This document shows, in pieces, positions 27,531 through 36,710 of a stretch of 64,000 nucleotides of DNA; positions within the stretch are counted from its first letter, which is position 1; every line of letters begins with the position of its first letter. A program made the position numbers and the translations under genes. Below the pieces are notes generated by a model. The model ran no database searches, was not told where the DNA came from, and worked only from the letters and a program-made list of their open reading frames with translations. Source of the DNA: JAVVHH01 sp964613945 (GTDB lineage: Bacteria > Pseudomonadota > Alphaproteobacteria > Acetobacterales > Acetobacteraceae); assembly GCA_964613945.1 (NCBI GenBank), contig CAZTJC010000015.1, forward strand, positions 33,123-97,122, given 5' to 3'.

Positions 27531-27790
27531 TATTTTCGGGACAGATTGGTGCCCTGCCACACCCATCGTAGCCCGGCGAACGTCGCGTACGTCATGCCCA
27601 TCGCGGCCAGCATGGTGAGGAACTGGGTCAGGAACGACAGGCCGGCCGCACCGGCGGGCGACAGGCCGCCGATCTCCGTCAATCGATAGAGCAGGACGGA
27701 CGCAGCAAAGTGTGCGGCGAAGAACACCGGCACGCAGACCACCGCCGCAGCCAACAACGCGACGACCACGATCGGGCGCGGCCGGGTCAC
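27530..27790 (-). CDS. Small two-helix membrane protein
   Basis: 86 residues with two strong hydrophobic stretches (about 6-35 and 50-72), ending in a short basic tail (Trp-Gln-Gly-Thr-Asn-Leu-Ser-Arg-Lys). No named family recognised. Its start overlaps the SDR stop by 4 bp (ATGA), which makes it the third gene of the esterase-SDR-membrane protein unit. A terminator hairpin follows immediately. Confidence 0.75.
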   Translation of the reverse strand: MTRPRPIVVVALLAAAVVCVPVFFAAHFAASVLLYRLTEIGGLSPAGAAGLSFLTQFLTMLAAMGMTYATFAGLRWVWQGTNLSRK

Positions 27791-28554
27791 GCGGCGGTCC
27801 AGCCTCCGTCAGCGGCGTAGGCGGCGCCGTGGACGAAGCTGGCGCGGTCCGAACACAGCCACACCACCAATTCGGCGATCTCGGCCGAGTTGCCGAGCCT
27901 GCCCAGAGGTGTCGAGTTCACCAAGTGATCGCCAAAGATGCCGCGGCTGGTTGCCGTCATCCGCGTCTCGACGTAGCCGGGACACACGGCGTTGATGCGG
28001 ATGTTCTCCGTCCCGTATTCGAGCGCCGCCGCCTTGGTCAGGCCGATCACCGCATGCTTGGCCGCCACGTAGGCCGACGACACCCGCAGTCCCACCAGCC
28101 CGGCGATCGACGCCGTGTTGACGATCGCGCCGCCACCCGCCGCCTGCATCGCCGGCAGCTCGTGCTTCATGCACAGCCAGACGCTCTTGAGGTTGATCTC
28201 CATCATGCGATCGAACGCCGGCTCTTCCCATTCCGCCGTCTTCCGCCCCTGCATCCCGAGTTGGTACGGCGCGATGCCGGCATTGTTGAACGCGCAGTCC
28301 AGCCGGCCATAGGCGGACAGCACGGCGCCGACCAGCGCTTCGACCTCGGCCGCCTGTGTCAGGTCGCCGGCTCTGGCAATGGCTTGGCCGCCGGCCTCGT
28401 TGATCGCCGCGACCGTCGCCGCGGCCGAGTCCGGCTCGATGTCGGCTACCACCACGCGAGCGCCCTCGCGCGCCATGGCCAATGCCGTCGCCCGGCCGAT
28501 GCCGTTGCCGCCGCCGGTGACGAGGGCGGCTTTGCCGTCGAGAAGTAGGCTCAT
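27787..28554 (-). CDS. Short-chain dehydrogenase/reductase (SDR)
   Basis: 255-residue classical SDR. The cofactor motif is TGGGNGIG (about residues 13-20), with NNAG near 92, the catalytic Ser in NTASIAG and the YVAAK Tyr/Lys pair, then PGYVETRM and the C-terminal DGGWTA. Asp at the end of beta-2 (VVADIEPD) suggests NAD(H) preference. The start overlaps the upstream esterase stop by 4 bp (ATGA). Substrate unknown; co-transcription with an esterase suggests oxidation of an alcohol released by ester hydrolysis. Confidence 0.92.
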   Translation of the reverse strand: MSLLLDGKAALVTGGGNGIGRATALAMAREGARVVVADIEPDSAAATVAAINEAGGQAIARAGDLTQAAEVEALVGAVLSAYGRLDCAFNNAGIAPYQLGMQGRKTAEWEEPAFDRMMEINLKSVWLCMKHELPAMQAAGGGAIVNTASIAGLVGLRVSSAYVAAKHAVIGLTKAAALEYGTENIRINAVCPGYVETRMTATSRGIFGDHLVNSTPLGRLGNSAEIAELVVWLCSDRASFVHGAAYAADGGWTAA

Positions 28555-29648
28555 TTCGCGAGGTACTGGTCGAAGAACGCGGCGATCTCGCCGAAGGCGG
28601 TGCGGGTCTCGGGCGCGGCGGCGTCGAACAGGTACTGCGCGTGCGAGAAGCCCTCGAACACCTGCAGCGTGGCGGGCACGCCGGCGTCGCGCAGCTTGCG
28701 ATGCGTGCGGACCGTGTTGCTGAGGAACAGGTCGCGGGTCCCCGAGGTCAGGATGGCGGGTGGGAAGCCGTGAAAATCGCCGTAGATCGGCGAGAGCTGC
28801 GGATCCTTCATGTCATGACCGCCGGCGTAGAGCGCGGCGGCGTGCGACAGGTAGCCGCTGTAGCTGACCAGCACGTTGTCGAGCCATTCGTTGGTCTTGT
28901 AGGTGTCGCCGGTCTCGGTCAGGTCGGACCACGGGGTGCCCGGAGCGATGGCGGCGGGCAGCGGCAGGCCTTCGGTCTTGGCGCGCAGGATCATCGCCAG
29001 CGTCATGCCGCCGCCGGTTGAGGTGCCGACGACGCCGATCCGAGTGGCGCCGGTGGTCTTCAGCGTTTCTTTATAGACGGCCATCGTATCGTCCATCGCC
29101 GCTGGATACGGCGCGTCGGGCGGCATGCGGTAGTCGATCTCGATCACCTTGTAGCCGCCGATCCCCGCCATCAGGATTGCCTCCGCAGTGCCGGACACGC
29201 CGGGACCATAGACGTAGCCGCCGCCATGCGGGTTGAGGATCAGCTGGTTGCGGTGCCCCTCCGGCATGGATTTCGGCGTCATGACATAACAGTTCACGCC
29301 GCCGATCGTGGTCTGCTCCATGCTGACGCCGAGGCTCTCGCGCATCTTCGCCAGCCCCGGAAGCGACGCGTCGGCCAGCTTCTTGACCAGCGCGCGCCAG
29401 GCGTCGGCGTCCGGCGGATTGGCGTTCCAGGCCGGCACGCGATACGGCGCGGCGACCAAGGCCTGGGCGGCCGACGACAGATCGGGCTCAGCCGGCACCG
29501 GAATGGCGCGGCCCGGTACTGTGCGCGGGCCGGGGCTCGTGTTGGCGGCGCTCTGCGGGGCCTCAAGCGTCGAGAATGCCGCATTATCGGCCAGCGCCGG
29601 CACAGACACGGTCATCACTGCTGCCGCGATGAGGACGCGCAAATCCAT
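28551..29648 (-). CDS. Exported alpha/beta hydrolase (HSL-type esterase)
   Basis: 365 residues with a signal peptide (LRVLIAAAVMTVSVPALA, residues 3-20). Hormone-sensitive-lipase-type features: HGGGYVYG oxyanion block, nucleophile Ser in GTSTGGG, Asp in SGTRDLFLS and His in EGFSHAQY. Probably a periplasmic carboxylesterase acting on small esters. First gene of the unit with the SDR and the small membrane protein (4-bp overlaps), and divergent from the monooxygenase at 29703 with only 54 bp between starts. Confidence 0.9.
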   Translation of the reverse strand: MDLRVLIAAAVMTVSVPALADNAAFSTLEAPQSAANTSPGPRTVPGRAIPVPAEPDLSSAAQALVAAPYRVPAWNANPPDADAWRALVKKLADASLPGLAKMRESLGVSMEQTTIGGVNCYVMTPKSMPEGHRNQLILNPHGGGYVYGPGVSGTAEAILMAGIGGYKVIEIDYRMPPDAPYPAAMDDTMAVYKETLKTTGATRIGVVGTSTGGGMTLAMILRAKTEGLPLPAAIAPGTPWSDLTETGDTYKTNEWLDNVLVSYSGYLSHAAALYAGGHDMKDPQLSPIYGDFHGFPPAILTSGTRDLFLSNTVRTHRKLRDAGVPATLQVFEGFSHAQYLFDAAAPETRTAFGEIAAFFDQYLAK

Positions 29649-29702
29649 TTAGTTTTCCCCCCGGAAGTTTTTCCGCACTATTGGCACGGCTCAATAGCCT
29701 GG

Positions 29703-31052
29703 ATGCAAGCCTTGAAGCAGATTCGTCTCAACGCCTTTGACATGAACTGCGTTGGTCATATCCAGCAGGGGCTGTGGCGACACCCGCGGGACCGGTCGAT
29801 GGACTACACCGACCTCCAACACTGGACGCAGCTGGCGCAGTTGCTCGAGCGCGGGTTGTTCGACGGCCTGTTCCTCGCCGACATCCTCGGCGTCTACGAC
29901 GTCCATGGCGGCAGCCCGGCGGCGGCGATCGAACACGCCGTGCAGGTGCCGGTCGGCGACCCCTTGCTGCTGGTGCCGGCGATGGCGGCGGTGACGCGCC
30001 ATCTCGGCTTCGGCGTCACGGTCAACCTGAGCTACGAGGCGCCGTTCGCCTTTGCGCGTCGGATGTCGACGCTCGACCATCTCACCAAGGGGCGCATCGG
30101 CTGGAACGTCGTCACTGGCTACCTCGACAGCGCGGCGCGCGCGATGGGCCAGGATGCGCAGCGCGCGCATGACGACCGCTACGACGTCGCCGACGATTTC
30201 ATGCAGGCGGTTTATGCGCTCTGGGAAGGCAGTTGGTCCGACGGCGCCGTTCTGCGCGATCGCGCCAGCGGCCGGTTCGCCGACCCGGCGCTGGTGCGCG
30301 CCGTCCGGCACGACGGGCCTTATCACCGCATGGAGGCGGTGCATCTCTGCGAACCGTCACCGCAGCGCGTGCCGGTGCTGTATCAGGCGGGGTCGTCGGG
30401 TCGGGGGCGGGCGTTCGCCGGGTCGCATGCGGAATGCGTGTTCCTTAACGGGCAGGGGCATGCGGCGGTGCGGGCGCATGTGGACGCCATCCGCGACGCG
30501 GCGGTCGCGGCCGGGCGGGGGCGGCAGGATGTGCTGGCGTTCGTGGGTGCGACGGTGGTCGTGGCGGAGACGGCGGCGCTCGCACAGGCCAAACTGGCCG
30601 ACTACCGGTGCTACGCCTCGCCGGAGGCCGCGCTGGTCCATGCGTCGGCCTCCATGGGGATCGACCTCGATCGCTTCGGCATGGACGAGCCGATTGGTGG
30701 CGACAGCAATGCCATCACCTCGAACCTGCAGGCGATGGCGCAGCAGGGCATGACCAAGCGCAAGCTGCTCGATCGGGTGGTGCTCGGCAGCCGCCAACCC
30801 CCGATCGTCGGCGACCCGGCACAAGTGGCGGACGCGCTGATCGAGTGGGTCGAGCAGGCCGATGTCGACGGCTTCATCCTGTCGCGGACCGTGACGCCGG
30901 AGTGTTTCGAGGACTTCGTCGAACTCGTGGTGCCGGAATTACAGCGGCGGGGCGCTTACAAGGAGGCGTATGCGGCGGGGACGCTGCGGGAGAAATTATT
31001 CGGCGCCGGGCGCATGCTGCCGGCAGGGCATCCGGCGGCGCAATTCAGGTGA
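29703..31052 (+). CDS. NtaA/SnaA/DszA-type flavin monooxygenase
   Basis: 449-residue luciferase-like monooxygenase of the NtaA/DszA group, which use FMNH2 supplied by a separate reductase to attack sulfur, nitrogen or ester-linked compounds. Typical stretches: RLNAFDMNCVGHIQQGLW at the start, FLADILGVYDVHGG, KGRIGWNVVTGYLDSAAR and YQAGSSGRGRAFA. The ATG at 29703 is the first sensible start after the divergent esterase gene. The frame is open further upstream across that gene and is ignored there. The flavin reductase partner is not in this window. Confidence 0.9.
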   Translation: MQALKQIRLNAFDMNCVGHIQQGLWRHPRDRSMDYTDLQHWTQLAQLLERGLFDGLFLADILGVYDVHGGSPAAAIEHAVQVPVGDPLLLVPAMAAVTRHLGFGVTVNLSYEAPFAFARRMSTLDHLTKGRIGWNVVTGYLDSAARAMGQDAQRAHDDRYDVADDFMQAVYALWEGSWSDGAVLRDRASGRFADPALVRAVRHDGPYHRMEAVHLCEPSPQRVPVLYQAGSSGRGRAFAGSHAECVFLNGQGHAAVRAHVDAIRDAAVAAGRGRQDVLAFVGATVVVAETAALAQAKLADYRCYASPEAALVHASASMGIDLDRFGMDEPIGGDSNAITSNLQAMAQQGMTKRKLLDRVVLGSRQPPIVGDPAQVADALIEWVEQADVDGFILSRTVTPECFEDFVELVVPELQRRGAYKEAYAAGTLREKLFGAGRMLPAGHPAAQFR

Positions 31053-31091
31053 CCTCGTGGTCAGTGCTGCAATGTGCTCTATATGCACGGA

Positions 31092-31733
31092 ATGGAACAG
31101 ACGGCTCCCTTGTCTTCAAGCCGCGGTCGGGGTCGCGGCCGGGCGCCAGACCCGCAACGGGTGGCGCAGACGCGGGACACGATCCTGCAATCCGCGCTGA
31201 CGATCTTTCTCGAGCGCGGCTTCGAGGGCGCCCGCATGGTCGACGTGGCGGCGCATGCCGGGTTGGCCAAGGGCACGCTGTATCTGCATTTCTCGGACAA
31301 GGAAGCGTTGTTCGAGTTCGTGCTGCAGCGCTTGATCTCCGAGCCGCTGGCACAGATGCGGCTGGAGATCCCACCACCGGGTCAGAGCCTGCGGGCGCGG
31401 CTGGATCGGCTGTTCGTGCCCTTGCTGGAGGATTTCGAGGAGACCGGGCGGGCCAGCGTCCTGCGGCTGATCATCGCTGAAGGCGCGCGTTTTCCGGCGC
31501 TGGCGGCGATCCATCAGCGCCTGGTTATCGATCCGATGATGGAAGCGATCGATGAAGCGCTGGACAGCGTGCCGGATAACTGCAGGATTCAGGTGTTGCG
31601 TCGCTTTCCGTTCATCATCGGTGCGCCGGTCATCATGGCAACCGTATGGAACGAACTCTGGAGCCGCGGCCAAAAGGCCGACACGCGAGAGGTGATGTCC
31701 GCCTTCCTCGATCTCGTATTCGGCCCTATTTGA
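31092..31733 (+). CDS. TetR/AcrR-family transcriptional regulator
   Basis: 213 residues from the ATG at 31092 (GTG at 31074 and ATG at 31083 are alternatives). The N-terminal HTH (about residues 22-68) reads ILQSALTIFLERGFEG...AHAGLAKGTLYLHFSDKEALF, the standard TetR pattern. The C-terminal ligand domain is unlike any I can name. It is 40 bp downstream of the monooxygenase on the same strand and may control that cassette. Its end overlaps the convergent RgpF-like gene by 8 bp. Confidence 0.9.
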   Translation: MEQTAPLSSSRGRGRGRAPDPQRVAQTRDTILQSALTIFLERGFEGARMVDVAAHAGLAKGTLYLHFSDKEALFEFVLQRLISEPLAQMRLEIPPPGQSLRARLDRLFVPLLEDFEETGRASVLRLIIAEGARFPALAAIHQRLVIDPMMEAIDEALDSVPDNCRIQVLRRFPFIIGAPVIMATVWNELWSRGQKADTREVMSAFLDLVFGPI

Positions 31734-32700
31734 TCGGCGCCGGGGGCGCGACCAGTCCTTCCGGAGGCATGCGGAAGCGGATTGGCGCGCCGCGAAGGTT
31801 GCGTAGCGCCATGGCGTGGTCCCGCGTCGCGAACACGTAGCCGATCGCCAGCCGCACCGGGACCGGCAGCAGCGGCACCGGGTAGGGCGCGCCAGGCGTG
31901 ACCGGCGTCGTGCCGGTATAGTCATATAGATAGTCGTGCAGCTCACGGGTCGCGACGCCGAACTTGCTTTGCAGCAGGCGGTCCCATTCGTGAGCCCAGG
32001 GCAGGCGCATCGGGTTGAGGCGCAACAATTCGATCTTGATGAAGGGCATGCCCAGGGCGAGCATGTTATGCGCCCAATCGAGATGCATCATGTTCAGCAA
32101 GTGATGCCGCGCCGACCTGGTGCCATCGCGATACTTGACCAGCGCGTCGCAGCGCAGGCCGGCCTCACGCAAGGCGTCGCCGAGCGCGAGTTCGCCGCGT
32201 TCGATGACGGCGTCCTTGTTCATGCGCTCGAATGGCTGCGCGAATAGTTTCTGGATGGAGCCGTGCCGAAAGGCGGTGCCCGTGAACTGCAGGAACCAGG
32301 ATTGCAGATGCCAGGTGCGCTGGCGGCTTTCGATCAGACCCCAGACATCGTTGCCCCCGGCCTCCATCCGATCGATCACCGCGCCGAGCGGGTGGAACGG
32401 CCCAAACACGCTGTCATTGGCAAGCAGAACGCGATCGGCCCCGTCGGCGCAGCCTTGGCGTAGAAGATACTGCCACGCGCCGAAGTCGAGCCCGGCGTTC
32501 TGACGATGGAACAGGACAGCGCCTGTGGCTTCGAGCGCGAGCCGATCCGCTTCCGATGGCGGTGCCGGACCGGAGCAGGCGACAAAGACCTGATAGCTGC
32601 AGGACCGCAGCGCGGCGAGATAGCCGAGCAGCGGCGGGCGGAGTCGTTGGCGCGGATGGTATTGCGCGAACAGGCAGACGCGGCGCTGGTTCGCGAGCAT
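31726..32700 (-). CDS. RgpF-like rhamnan synthesis family protein
   Basis: 324 residues. The segments RVCLFAQYHP near the start, NAGLDFGAWQYLL and LLANDSVFGP are hallmarks of the rhamnan-synthesis F (RgpF) domain found in glycan-building proteins. The start is placed at the ATG at 32700, with AAAGG 5 bases upstream; a TTG 12 codons earlier is possible. Usually these domains are fused to glycosyltransferases or sit in O-antigen clusters. Here the gene stands alone between a TetR gene and a divergent amidohydrolase, so its glycan target is unknown. Confidence 0.8.
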   Translation of the reverse strand: MLANQRRVCLFAQYHPRQRLRPPLLGYLAALRSCSYQVFVACSGPAPPSEADRLALEATGAVLFHRQNAGLDFGAWQYLLRQGCADGADRVLLANDSVFGPFHPLGAVIDRMEAGGNDVWGLIESRQRTWHLQSWFLQFTGTAFRHGSIQKLFAQPFERMNKDAVIERGELALGDALREAGLRCDALVKYRDGTRSARHHLLNMMHLDWAHNMLALGMPFIKIELLRLNPMRLPWAHEWDRLLQSKFGVATRELHDYLYDYTGTTPVTPGAPYPVPLLPVPVRLAIGYVFATRDHAMALRNLRGAPIRFRMPPEGLVAPPAPIK

Positions 32701-32780
32701 GGACGCCTTTTGCCTCGCCGGTGCGATGGTTGGCAAGCGCGGGGACCGGGTTTAGCCTCGCCGCTCCTGGAGGACGAAAT

Positions 32781-34211
32781 ATGCAAAACGCCGCGGAAAT
32801 CTGGACCCGTGTCGATGGCAAGGCTCCTGCCTACATCGAGTTAGCCGATCGGGTTTGGCACACCCCGGAGCTTGCTTATGGCGAGCACAAATCCGCAGCC
32901 GAGCACCTGGAGATGCTCAACCGCGAAGGGTTTCGGGTGACCGAGCATGTCGCTGGCATCCCGACCGCGCTGATGGCGGAAGCCGGCGAGGGCGGCCCGG
33001 TCATCGCCATCCTGGGCGAATACGATGCGCTGCCTGGTCTGTCGCAGGTGGCCGGCATTGCCGAGCCGAAGCCGATCGAGGGGCAAGGCGGCGTCGGACA
33101 CGGGTGTGGGCATAATCTGCTCGGGTCCGCGGCGATGCTGGCGGCAGCCGCGGTCAAGGACTGGTTGGCCGAGCGTGGCATGCCGGGTCGGGTCAGGTAT
33201 TATGGATGTCCGGCCGAAGAGGGCGGGGCGGCCAAGGGCTTCATGGTGCGCGATGGCGCGTTCAAGGACGTCGATATCGCGATCTCGTGGCATCCCGCGT
33301 CGTTTTCTGGCGTCAACGAGCCCGTCAGCTTGGCCAATACGCGGATCGACTTCACCTTTGTCGGGCGGTCATCACATGCCGCCGCGGCACCGCATCTGGG
33401 GCGAAGCGCGCTCGACGCCGTGGAGTTGATGAATGTCGGCGTCAACTACATGCGGGAGCACATGCCGTCCTCGGCACGCGTGCATTATGCATACCTCGAC
33501 GCCGGCGGCATCGCTCCCAACGTCGTTCAAGCGCGGGCGAAAGTGCGGTACTTGATCCGGGCAGCCGATTTGACCGAGTTGACCAAGCTGGTCGCCCGCG
33601 TTCGCAAGATCGCCGACGGTGCGGCGCTGATGACGGAGACGTCGGTGTCGACGCAGGTCGTCAGCGCCGTTTCCAACTTGATGGGTAATGGCCCGCTCGA
33701 ACAAGCGATGCATGAAAATTTCCAGCGGCTTGGCCCGCCGGAGTTCGACGAGGCCGACCGCGCCTATGCCGACCAGATCCGCGCTACGCTGACCGCCGAG
33801 GATATTGCGGCAGCCTTCGATCGCGCCGGCGTTCCAGTGCAGCCGGATCTCCCGATGTGCGACTTCGTGGTTCCGCTGGAAGCGCGCGGCAAGGGCGGCA
33901 ACGGCTCGACCGACGTGGGCGACGTATCGTGGGTGGTGCCGACAGTGCAGGCGAGAGGGGCGACCTGCGCCGTGGGAACCCCGTTCCATTCATGGCAACT
34001 GACAGCACAGGGCATCAGTAGCGCGGCCCACAAGGGACTGATCCACGTTGCCAAAGTCATGGCAGGCACTGCCGTCGATGCTCTCGAAAGTCCGGCTTTG
34101 ATTGAACGGGCCAAAGCCGATCATGCCGCGCGAACGTCGCGAACCCCATACATCTGCCCGCTTCCCGATGACGTGGAACCGCCCGTTCAGGCGATGAGCA
34201 AGGGTATCTAA
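32781..34211 (+). CDS. M20 family amidohydrolase (AbgB-like)
   Basis: 476-residue zinc-type aminoacyl hydrolase resembling p-aminobenzoyl-glutamate hydrolase subunit B. Metal/active-site blocks: LGEYDALPG, GHGCGHNLLG, CPAEEGGAAKG, ISWHP and the C-terminal TPFHSWQ. The ATG at 32781 is preceded by an ideal GGAGG. No AbgA partner or AbgT transporter is nearby, so activity on a different N-acyl amino acid is possible. Convergent with the DHH phosphoesterase gene. Confidence 0.9.
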   Translation: MQNAAEIWTRVDGKAPAYIELADRVWHTPELAYGEHKSAAEHLEMLNREGFRVTEHVAGIPTALMAEAGEGGPVIAILGEYDALPGLSQVAGIAEPKPIEGQGGVGHGCGHNLLGSAAMLAAAAVKDWLAERGMPGRVRYYGCPAEEGGAAKGFMVRDGAFKDVDIAISWHPASFSGVNEPVSLANTRIDFTFVGRSSHAAAAPHLGRSALDAVELMNVGVNYMREHMPSSARVHYAYLDAGGIAPNVVQARAKVRYLIRAADLTELTKLVARVRKIADGAALMTETSVSTQVVSAVSNLMGNGPLEQAMHENFQRLGPPEFDEADRAYADQIRATLTAEDIAAAFDRAGVPVQPDLPMCDFVVPLEARGKGGNGSTDVGDVSWVVPTVQARGATCAVGTPFHSWQLTAQGISSAAHKGLIHVAKVMAGTAVDALESPALIERAKADHAARTSRTPYICPLPDDVEPPVQAMSKGI

Positions 34212-34219
34212 CGCAGTCC

Positions 34220-35170
34220 TCAGGCAGCGTCGCGGAACGGCGTCGGCGAGAGCAGCGGGATCAGACTGATCTTGACCTGCTCCGCCTGGGCGTTCGGCAC
34301 TTGGCAGGTGCCAGCCGCCTCGTGACCGCCGCCCCCGTAGCGGAGACAGATTTCCCCGATATCGACAGGCGACGTACGGTTGATGATCGACTTGCCGATT
34401 GCGAAAACGGTGTTTTCCTTGCGGACGCCCCACAAAACGTGGACCGAGACATCGCACTCAGGAAATAGGGCGTAAATCATGAAGCGATTGCCGGCGTAGA
34501 TCGTCTCTTCGTCACGAAGATCGAGTACCGCGGTTCGACCACTGACCAAGGTGCACCGGCGGATCTGCTCCTCGAACTGTTCGCGATGCGCGTGAAACAA
34601 CGCGATACGCTCTTCCACATCCGGCAGCTGCAAGACCTGTTTGATCGTATGGTCACGGCAATGCTCGATAAGCTGCATCATCAAATCATAATTCGAGATG
34701 CGGAAGTCACGGAACCGGCCAAGGCCAGTGCGCGAGTCCATCATGAAGTTGAGTAGAACCCAGTCACGTGGATGAAGGATGTCGTCGAGCGAGAATTGCG
34801 CCGAGTCTGCCTGGTCGACTGCGGTCAGCAGGTCCAACTGCACGCGCGGGAATGCTGCCTGGCCGCCAAAATGATTATAGACCACGCGGGCAGCGGACGG
34901 CGCTGCCGCATCGATGATATGATTCAGCGGGCGGTGCTCGCCCATGCGAAGCGTCTCACTGGCATGATGATCGAATGCCAGGTGACAGCCCGCGACATAT
35001 GGCAGGTTGGTGACGATATCGCGTGCCGTGATCGGCACGATTCCATCCTGCATGTCCTTCGGATGCACGAATTTGATCTCGTCGATCATGTTCAATTCAC
35101 GCAGCAACATTCCACAGACTAGACCATCGAAGTCGCTGCGAGTGACGAGACGGAATTTATGTGGTGCCAT
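34220..35170 (-). CDS. DHH-family phosphoesterase
   Basis: 316-residue protein from the ATG at 35170. N-terminal TRSDFDGLVCGMLL and FDHHASETLRMG are the DHH domain metal motifs; the C-terminal GGGGHEAAGTCQ is the DHHA1 substrate motif. Family members hydrolyse oligoribonucleotides, pAp, cyclic dinucleotides or polyphosphate; which applies here is open. GGDEF/EAL signalling is encoded at 44842, but no link is shown. The start upstream at 35209 would add 13 residues. Confidence 0.85.
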   Translation of the reverse strand: MAPHKFRLVTRSDFDGLVCGMLLRELNMIDEIKFVHPKDMQDGIVPITARDIVTNLPYVAGCHLAFDHHASETLRMGEHRPLNHIIDAAAPSAARVVYNHFGGQAAFPRVQLDLLTAVDQADSAQFSLDDILHPRDWVLLNFMMDSRTGLGRFRDFRISNYDLMMQLIEHCRDHTIKQVLQLPDVEERIALFHAHREQFEEQIRRCTLVSGRTAVLDLRDEETIYAGNRFMIYALFPECDVSVHVLWGVRKENTVFAIGKSIINRTSPVDIGEICLRYGGGGHEAAGTCQVPNAQAEQVKISLIPLLSPTPFRDAA

Positions 35171-35279
35171 ACGCGTAAGCCCTGCGTCCGAAAGTGACGA
35201 TCGAAGCATCGCAGAAACTTGCTAATGACAGGTTAAGCTATTGCAACGGATTCTTTTAGAAATTGGCGCCACGATGGTT

Positions 35280-35774
35280 TTACACTGTCGCCGCATAGGT
35301 CCTGACTAGCGCCACAACGCCCGGGATATCATCCAGGTGAACTTGCGGAATTGGGCCGGTGGCGCTCGTATCGGTTGCAATAGCGACGATGCTTGGGGTT
35401 TCTGGATACAGAAGAGGTTTGCCGTTTGCTTGCCGATGAACTTCGATCATCGGGTGATCACCGCGCTTGAAGCCTTCGACGAGAACCAAGTCGACCGGGC
35501 TAAGTCGACGGAGTAGGTCGCTCAATCCGGGCTCAGCCTCTCCTCGAAGCTCGTGCATCAATGCCCAGCGAGCCGATGACCCGATCAGGACTTCACGTGC
35601 GCCAGCTTGCCGATGCTCCCACGAGTCTTTCCCCGGCGTATCGACGTCGAAGTTGTGATGAGCATGCTTTACCGTCGAAACACTGAAGCCCGCCAATGAG
35701 AGCGCTGGGATCAATCGCTTAAGCAGCGTCGTCTTTCCGGCACCGCTCCATCCAGCCAAGCCAATTATCCGCAC
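35280..35774 (-). CDS. mobB: Molybdopterin-guanine dinucleotide biosynthesis adaptor MobB
   Basis: 164-residue GTP-binding protein with the P-loop GWSGAGKTTLL (about residues 8-18), followed by STVKHAHHNFDVDTPGKDSWEHRQAGA, a family signature (quoted in two parts: KHAHHNFDVD and GKDSWEHRQAGA). It assists MobA in attaching GMP to molybdopterin for enzymes of the DMSO-reductase type. MobA is not in the window. The sulfite-oxidase-like enzyme at 25398 uses the cofactor without GMP, so it need not depend on MobB. Confidence 0.94.
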   Translation of the reverse strand: MRIIGLAGWSGAGKTTLLKRLIPALSLAGFSVSTVKHAHHNFDVDTPGKDSWEHRQAGAREVLIGSSARWALMHELRGEAEPGLSDLLRRLSPVDLVLVEGFKRGDHPMIEVHRQANGKPLLYPETPSIVAIATDTSATGPIPQVHLDDIPGVVALVRTYAATV

Positions 35775-35873
35775 CTCGATCCCCAGCTTCCGGCGCCGTC
35801 CGCACCCTCGCCGTTCTATATAGGAAGGAGTACGACGCTTAAACTGTAGCGGGACGAGCAGTGCTTAACCTGC

Positions 35874-36668
35874 TCACGCGTAGGTGCTTGCCGAAGCTGA
35901 GGTTTGGTTTGCGACAAGAAAGCGGCGTGCGAACTGCTCGACGAAGTTGGGGTCTTTGAACTTGGTGATATCGACCTTGCTTGCGATGGCCTTCTCTTGC
36001 GCCTCGATCGGCTGAAACGCGATTTGCAGCGGAAGCCCAAGCGCCGTGGTCACGACCTTGCGCAAGTTGGTATCACCTAGAATTTGATCGACGCTAGTGA
36101 TGGTATTTGCCCGGCTACGGAAGTCCAAAGCAGCCGAAAGACCAGGCGTTGTAGTCTCCAATGATTCACGCCATTTCACCTCAGCGTAACCATTCGTAAT
36201 GGTGCTCAACACGCTCGGTACCTTCAACTTGCTCAAACCCTGATTGGCGAAATCATAGGTCTGTGCCATCGCAAGCCACCCTTTATCGCTCAGCTGACTA
36301 GCGAGGCTGTTGGGCTTTGTCGTGTCGGACATCAAGGCTTTGGTCGCAAGTGCCGTGTAGGCTGATTGATCGCCCAAGCCATTTGACGTCAGCAGAACGT
36401 CTCGGGCGATTGGGTCAGCCATCAACGTTTTCAGGTCAGGAGCTTTTGCAACAGCAGAAAGAAAGTGACTGATCGCCGATTTCGTCTCTGGGTCTTTCGC
36501 CTGCTGTGCGATTTCTTTCGTCTGGTTTTTTTCCGCACTGATCAGCGAGGCAACCGGGTCTACGGACGACGCCGTACCTTGGCCGTAGATGATGCTGAAA
36601 AGATCACCAGTCGTGTTTCCCGACGTCATTGACTGCAGGAGCGACAGAGCGGGAGATGTGACGTTCAT
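35874..36668 (-). CDS. DUF1217 protein (flagellum-associated family)
   Basis: 264 residues, largely alpha-helical by composition, Ser/Thr/Ala/Lys/Gln-rich. Blocks such as AEKNQTKEIAQQAKDPETK, ARDVLLTSNGLGDQ and SVDQILGDTNLRKVVTTALGLP match the DUF1217 pattern found in alphaproteobacterial flagellar clusters. No other flagellar gene lies in this window, so it is an orphan copy. The ATG at 36668 fits the N-terminus MNVTSPALSLL; a further ATG 7 codons upstream is possible. Base composition is less GC-rich than the core genes. Confidence 0.82.
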   Translation of the reverse strand: MNVTSPALSLLQSMTSGNTTGDLFSIIYGQGTASSVDPVASLISAEKNQTKEIAQQAKDPETKSAISHFLSAVAKAPDLKTLMADPIARDVLLTSNGLGDQSAYTALATKALMSDTTKPNSLASQLSDKGWLAMAQTYDFANQGLSKLKVPSVLSTITNGYAEVKWRESLETTTPGLSAALDFRSRANTITSVDQILGDTNLRKVVTTALGLPLQIAFQPIEAQEKAIASKVDITKFKDPNFVEQFARRFLVANQTSASASTYA

Positions 36669-36710
36669 GCTCCCGATCTTCACCTGCAATCGTTAACATC
36701 TTCTTAAAAC

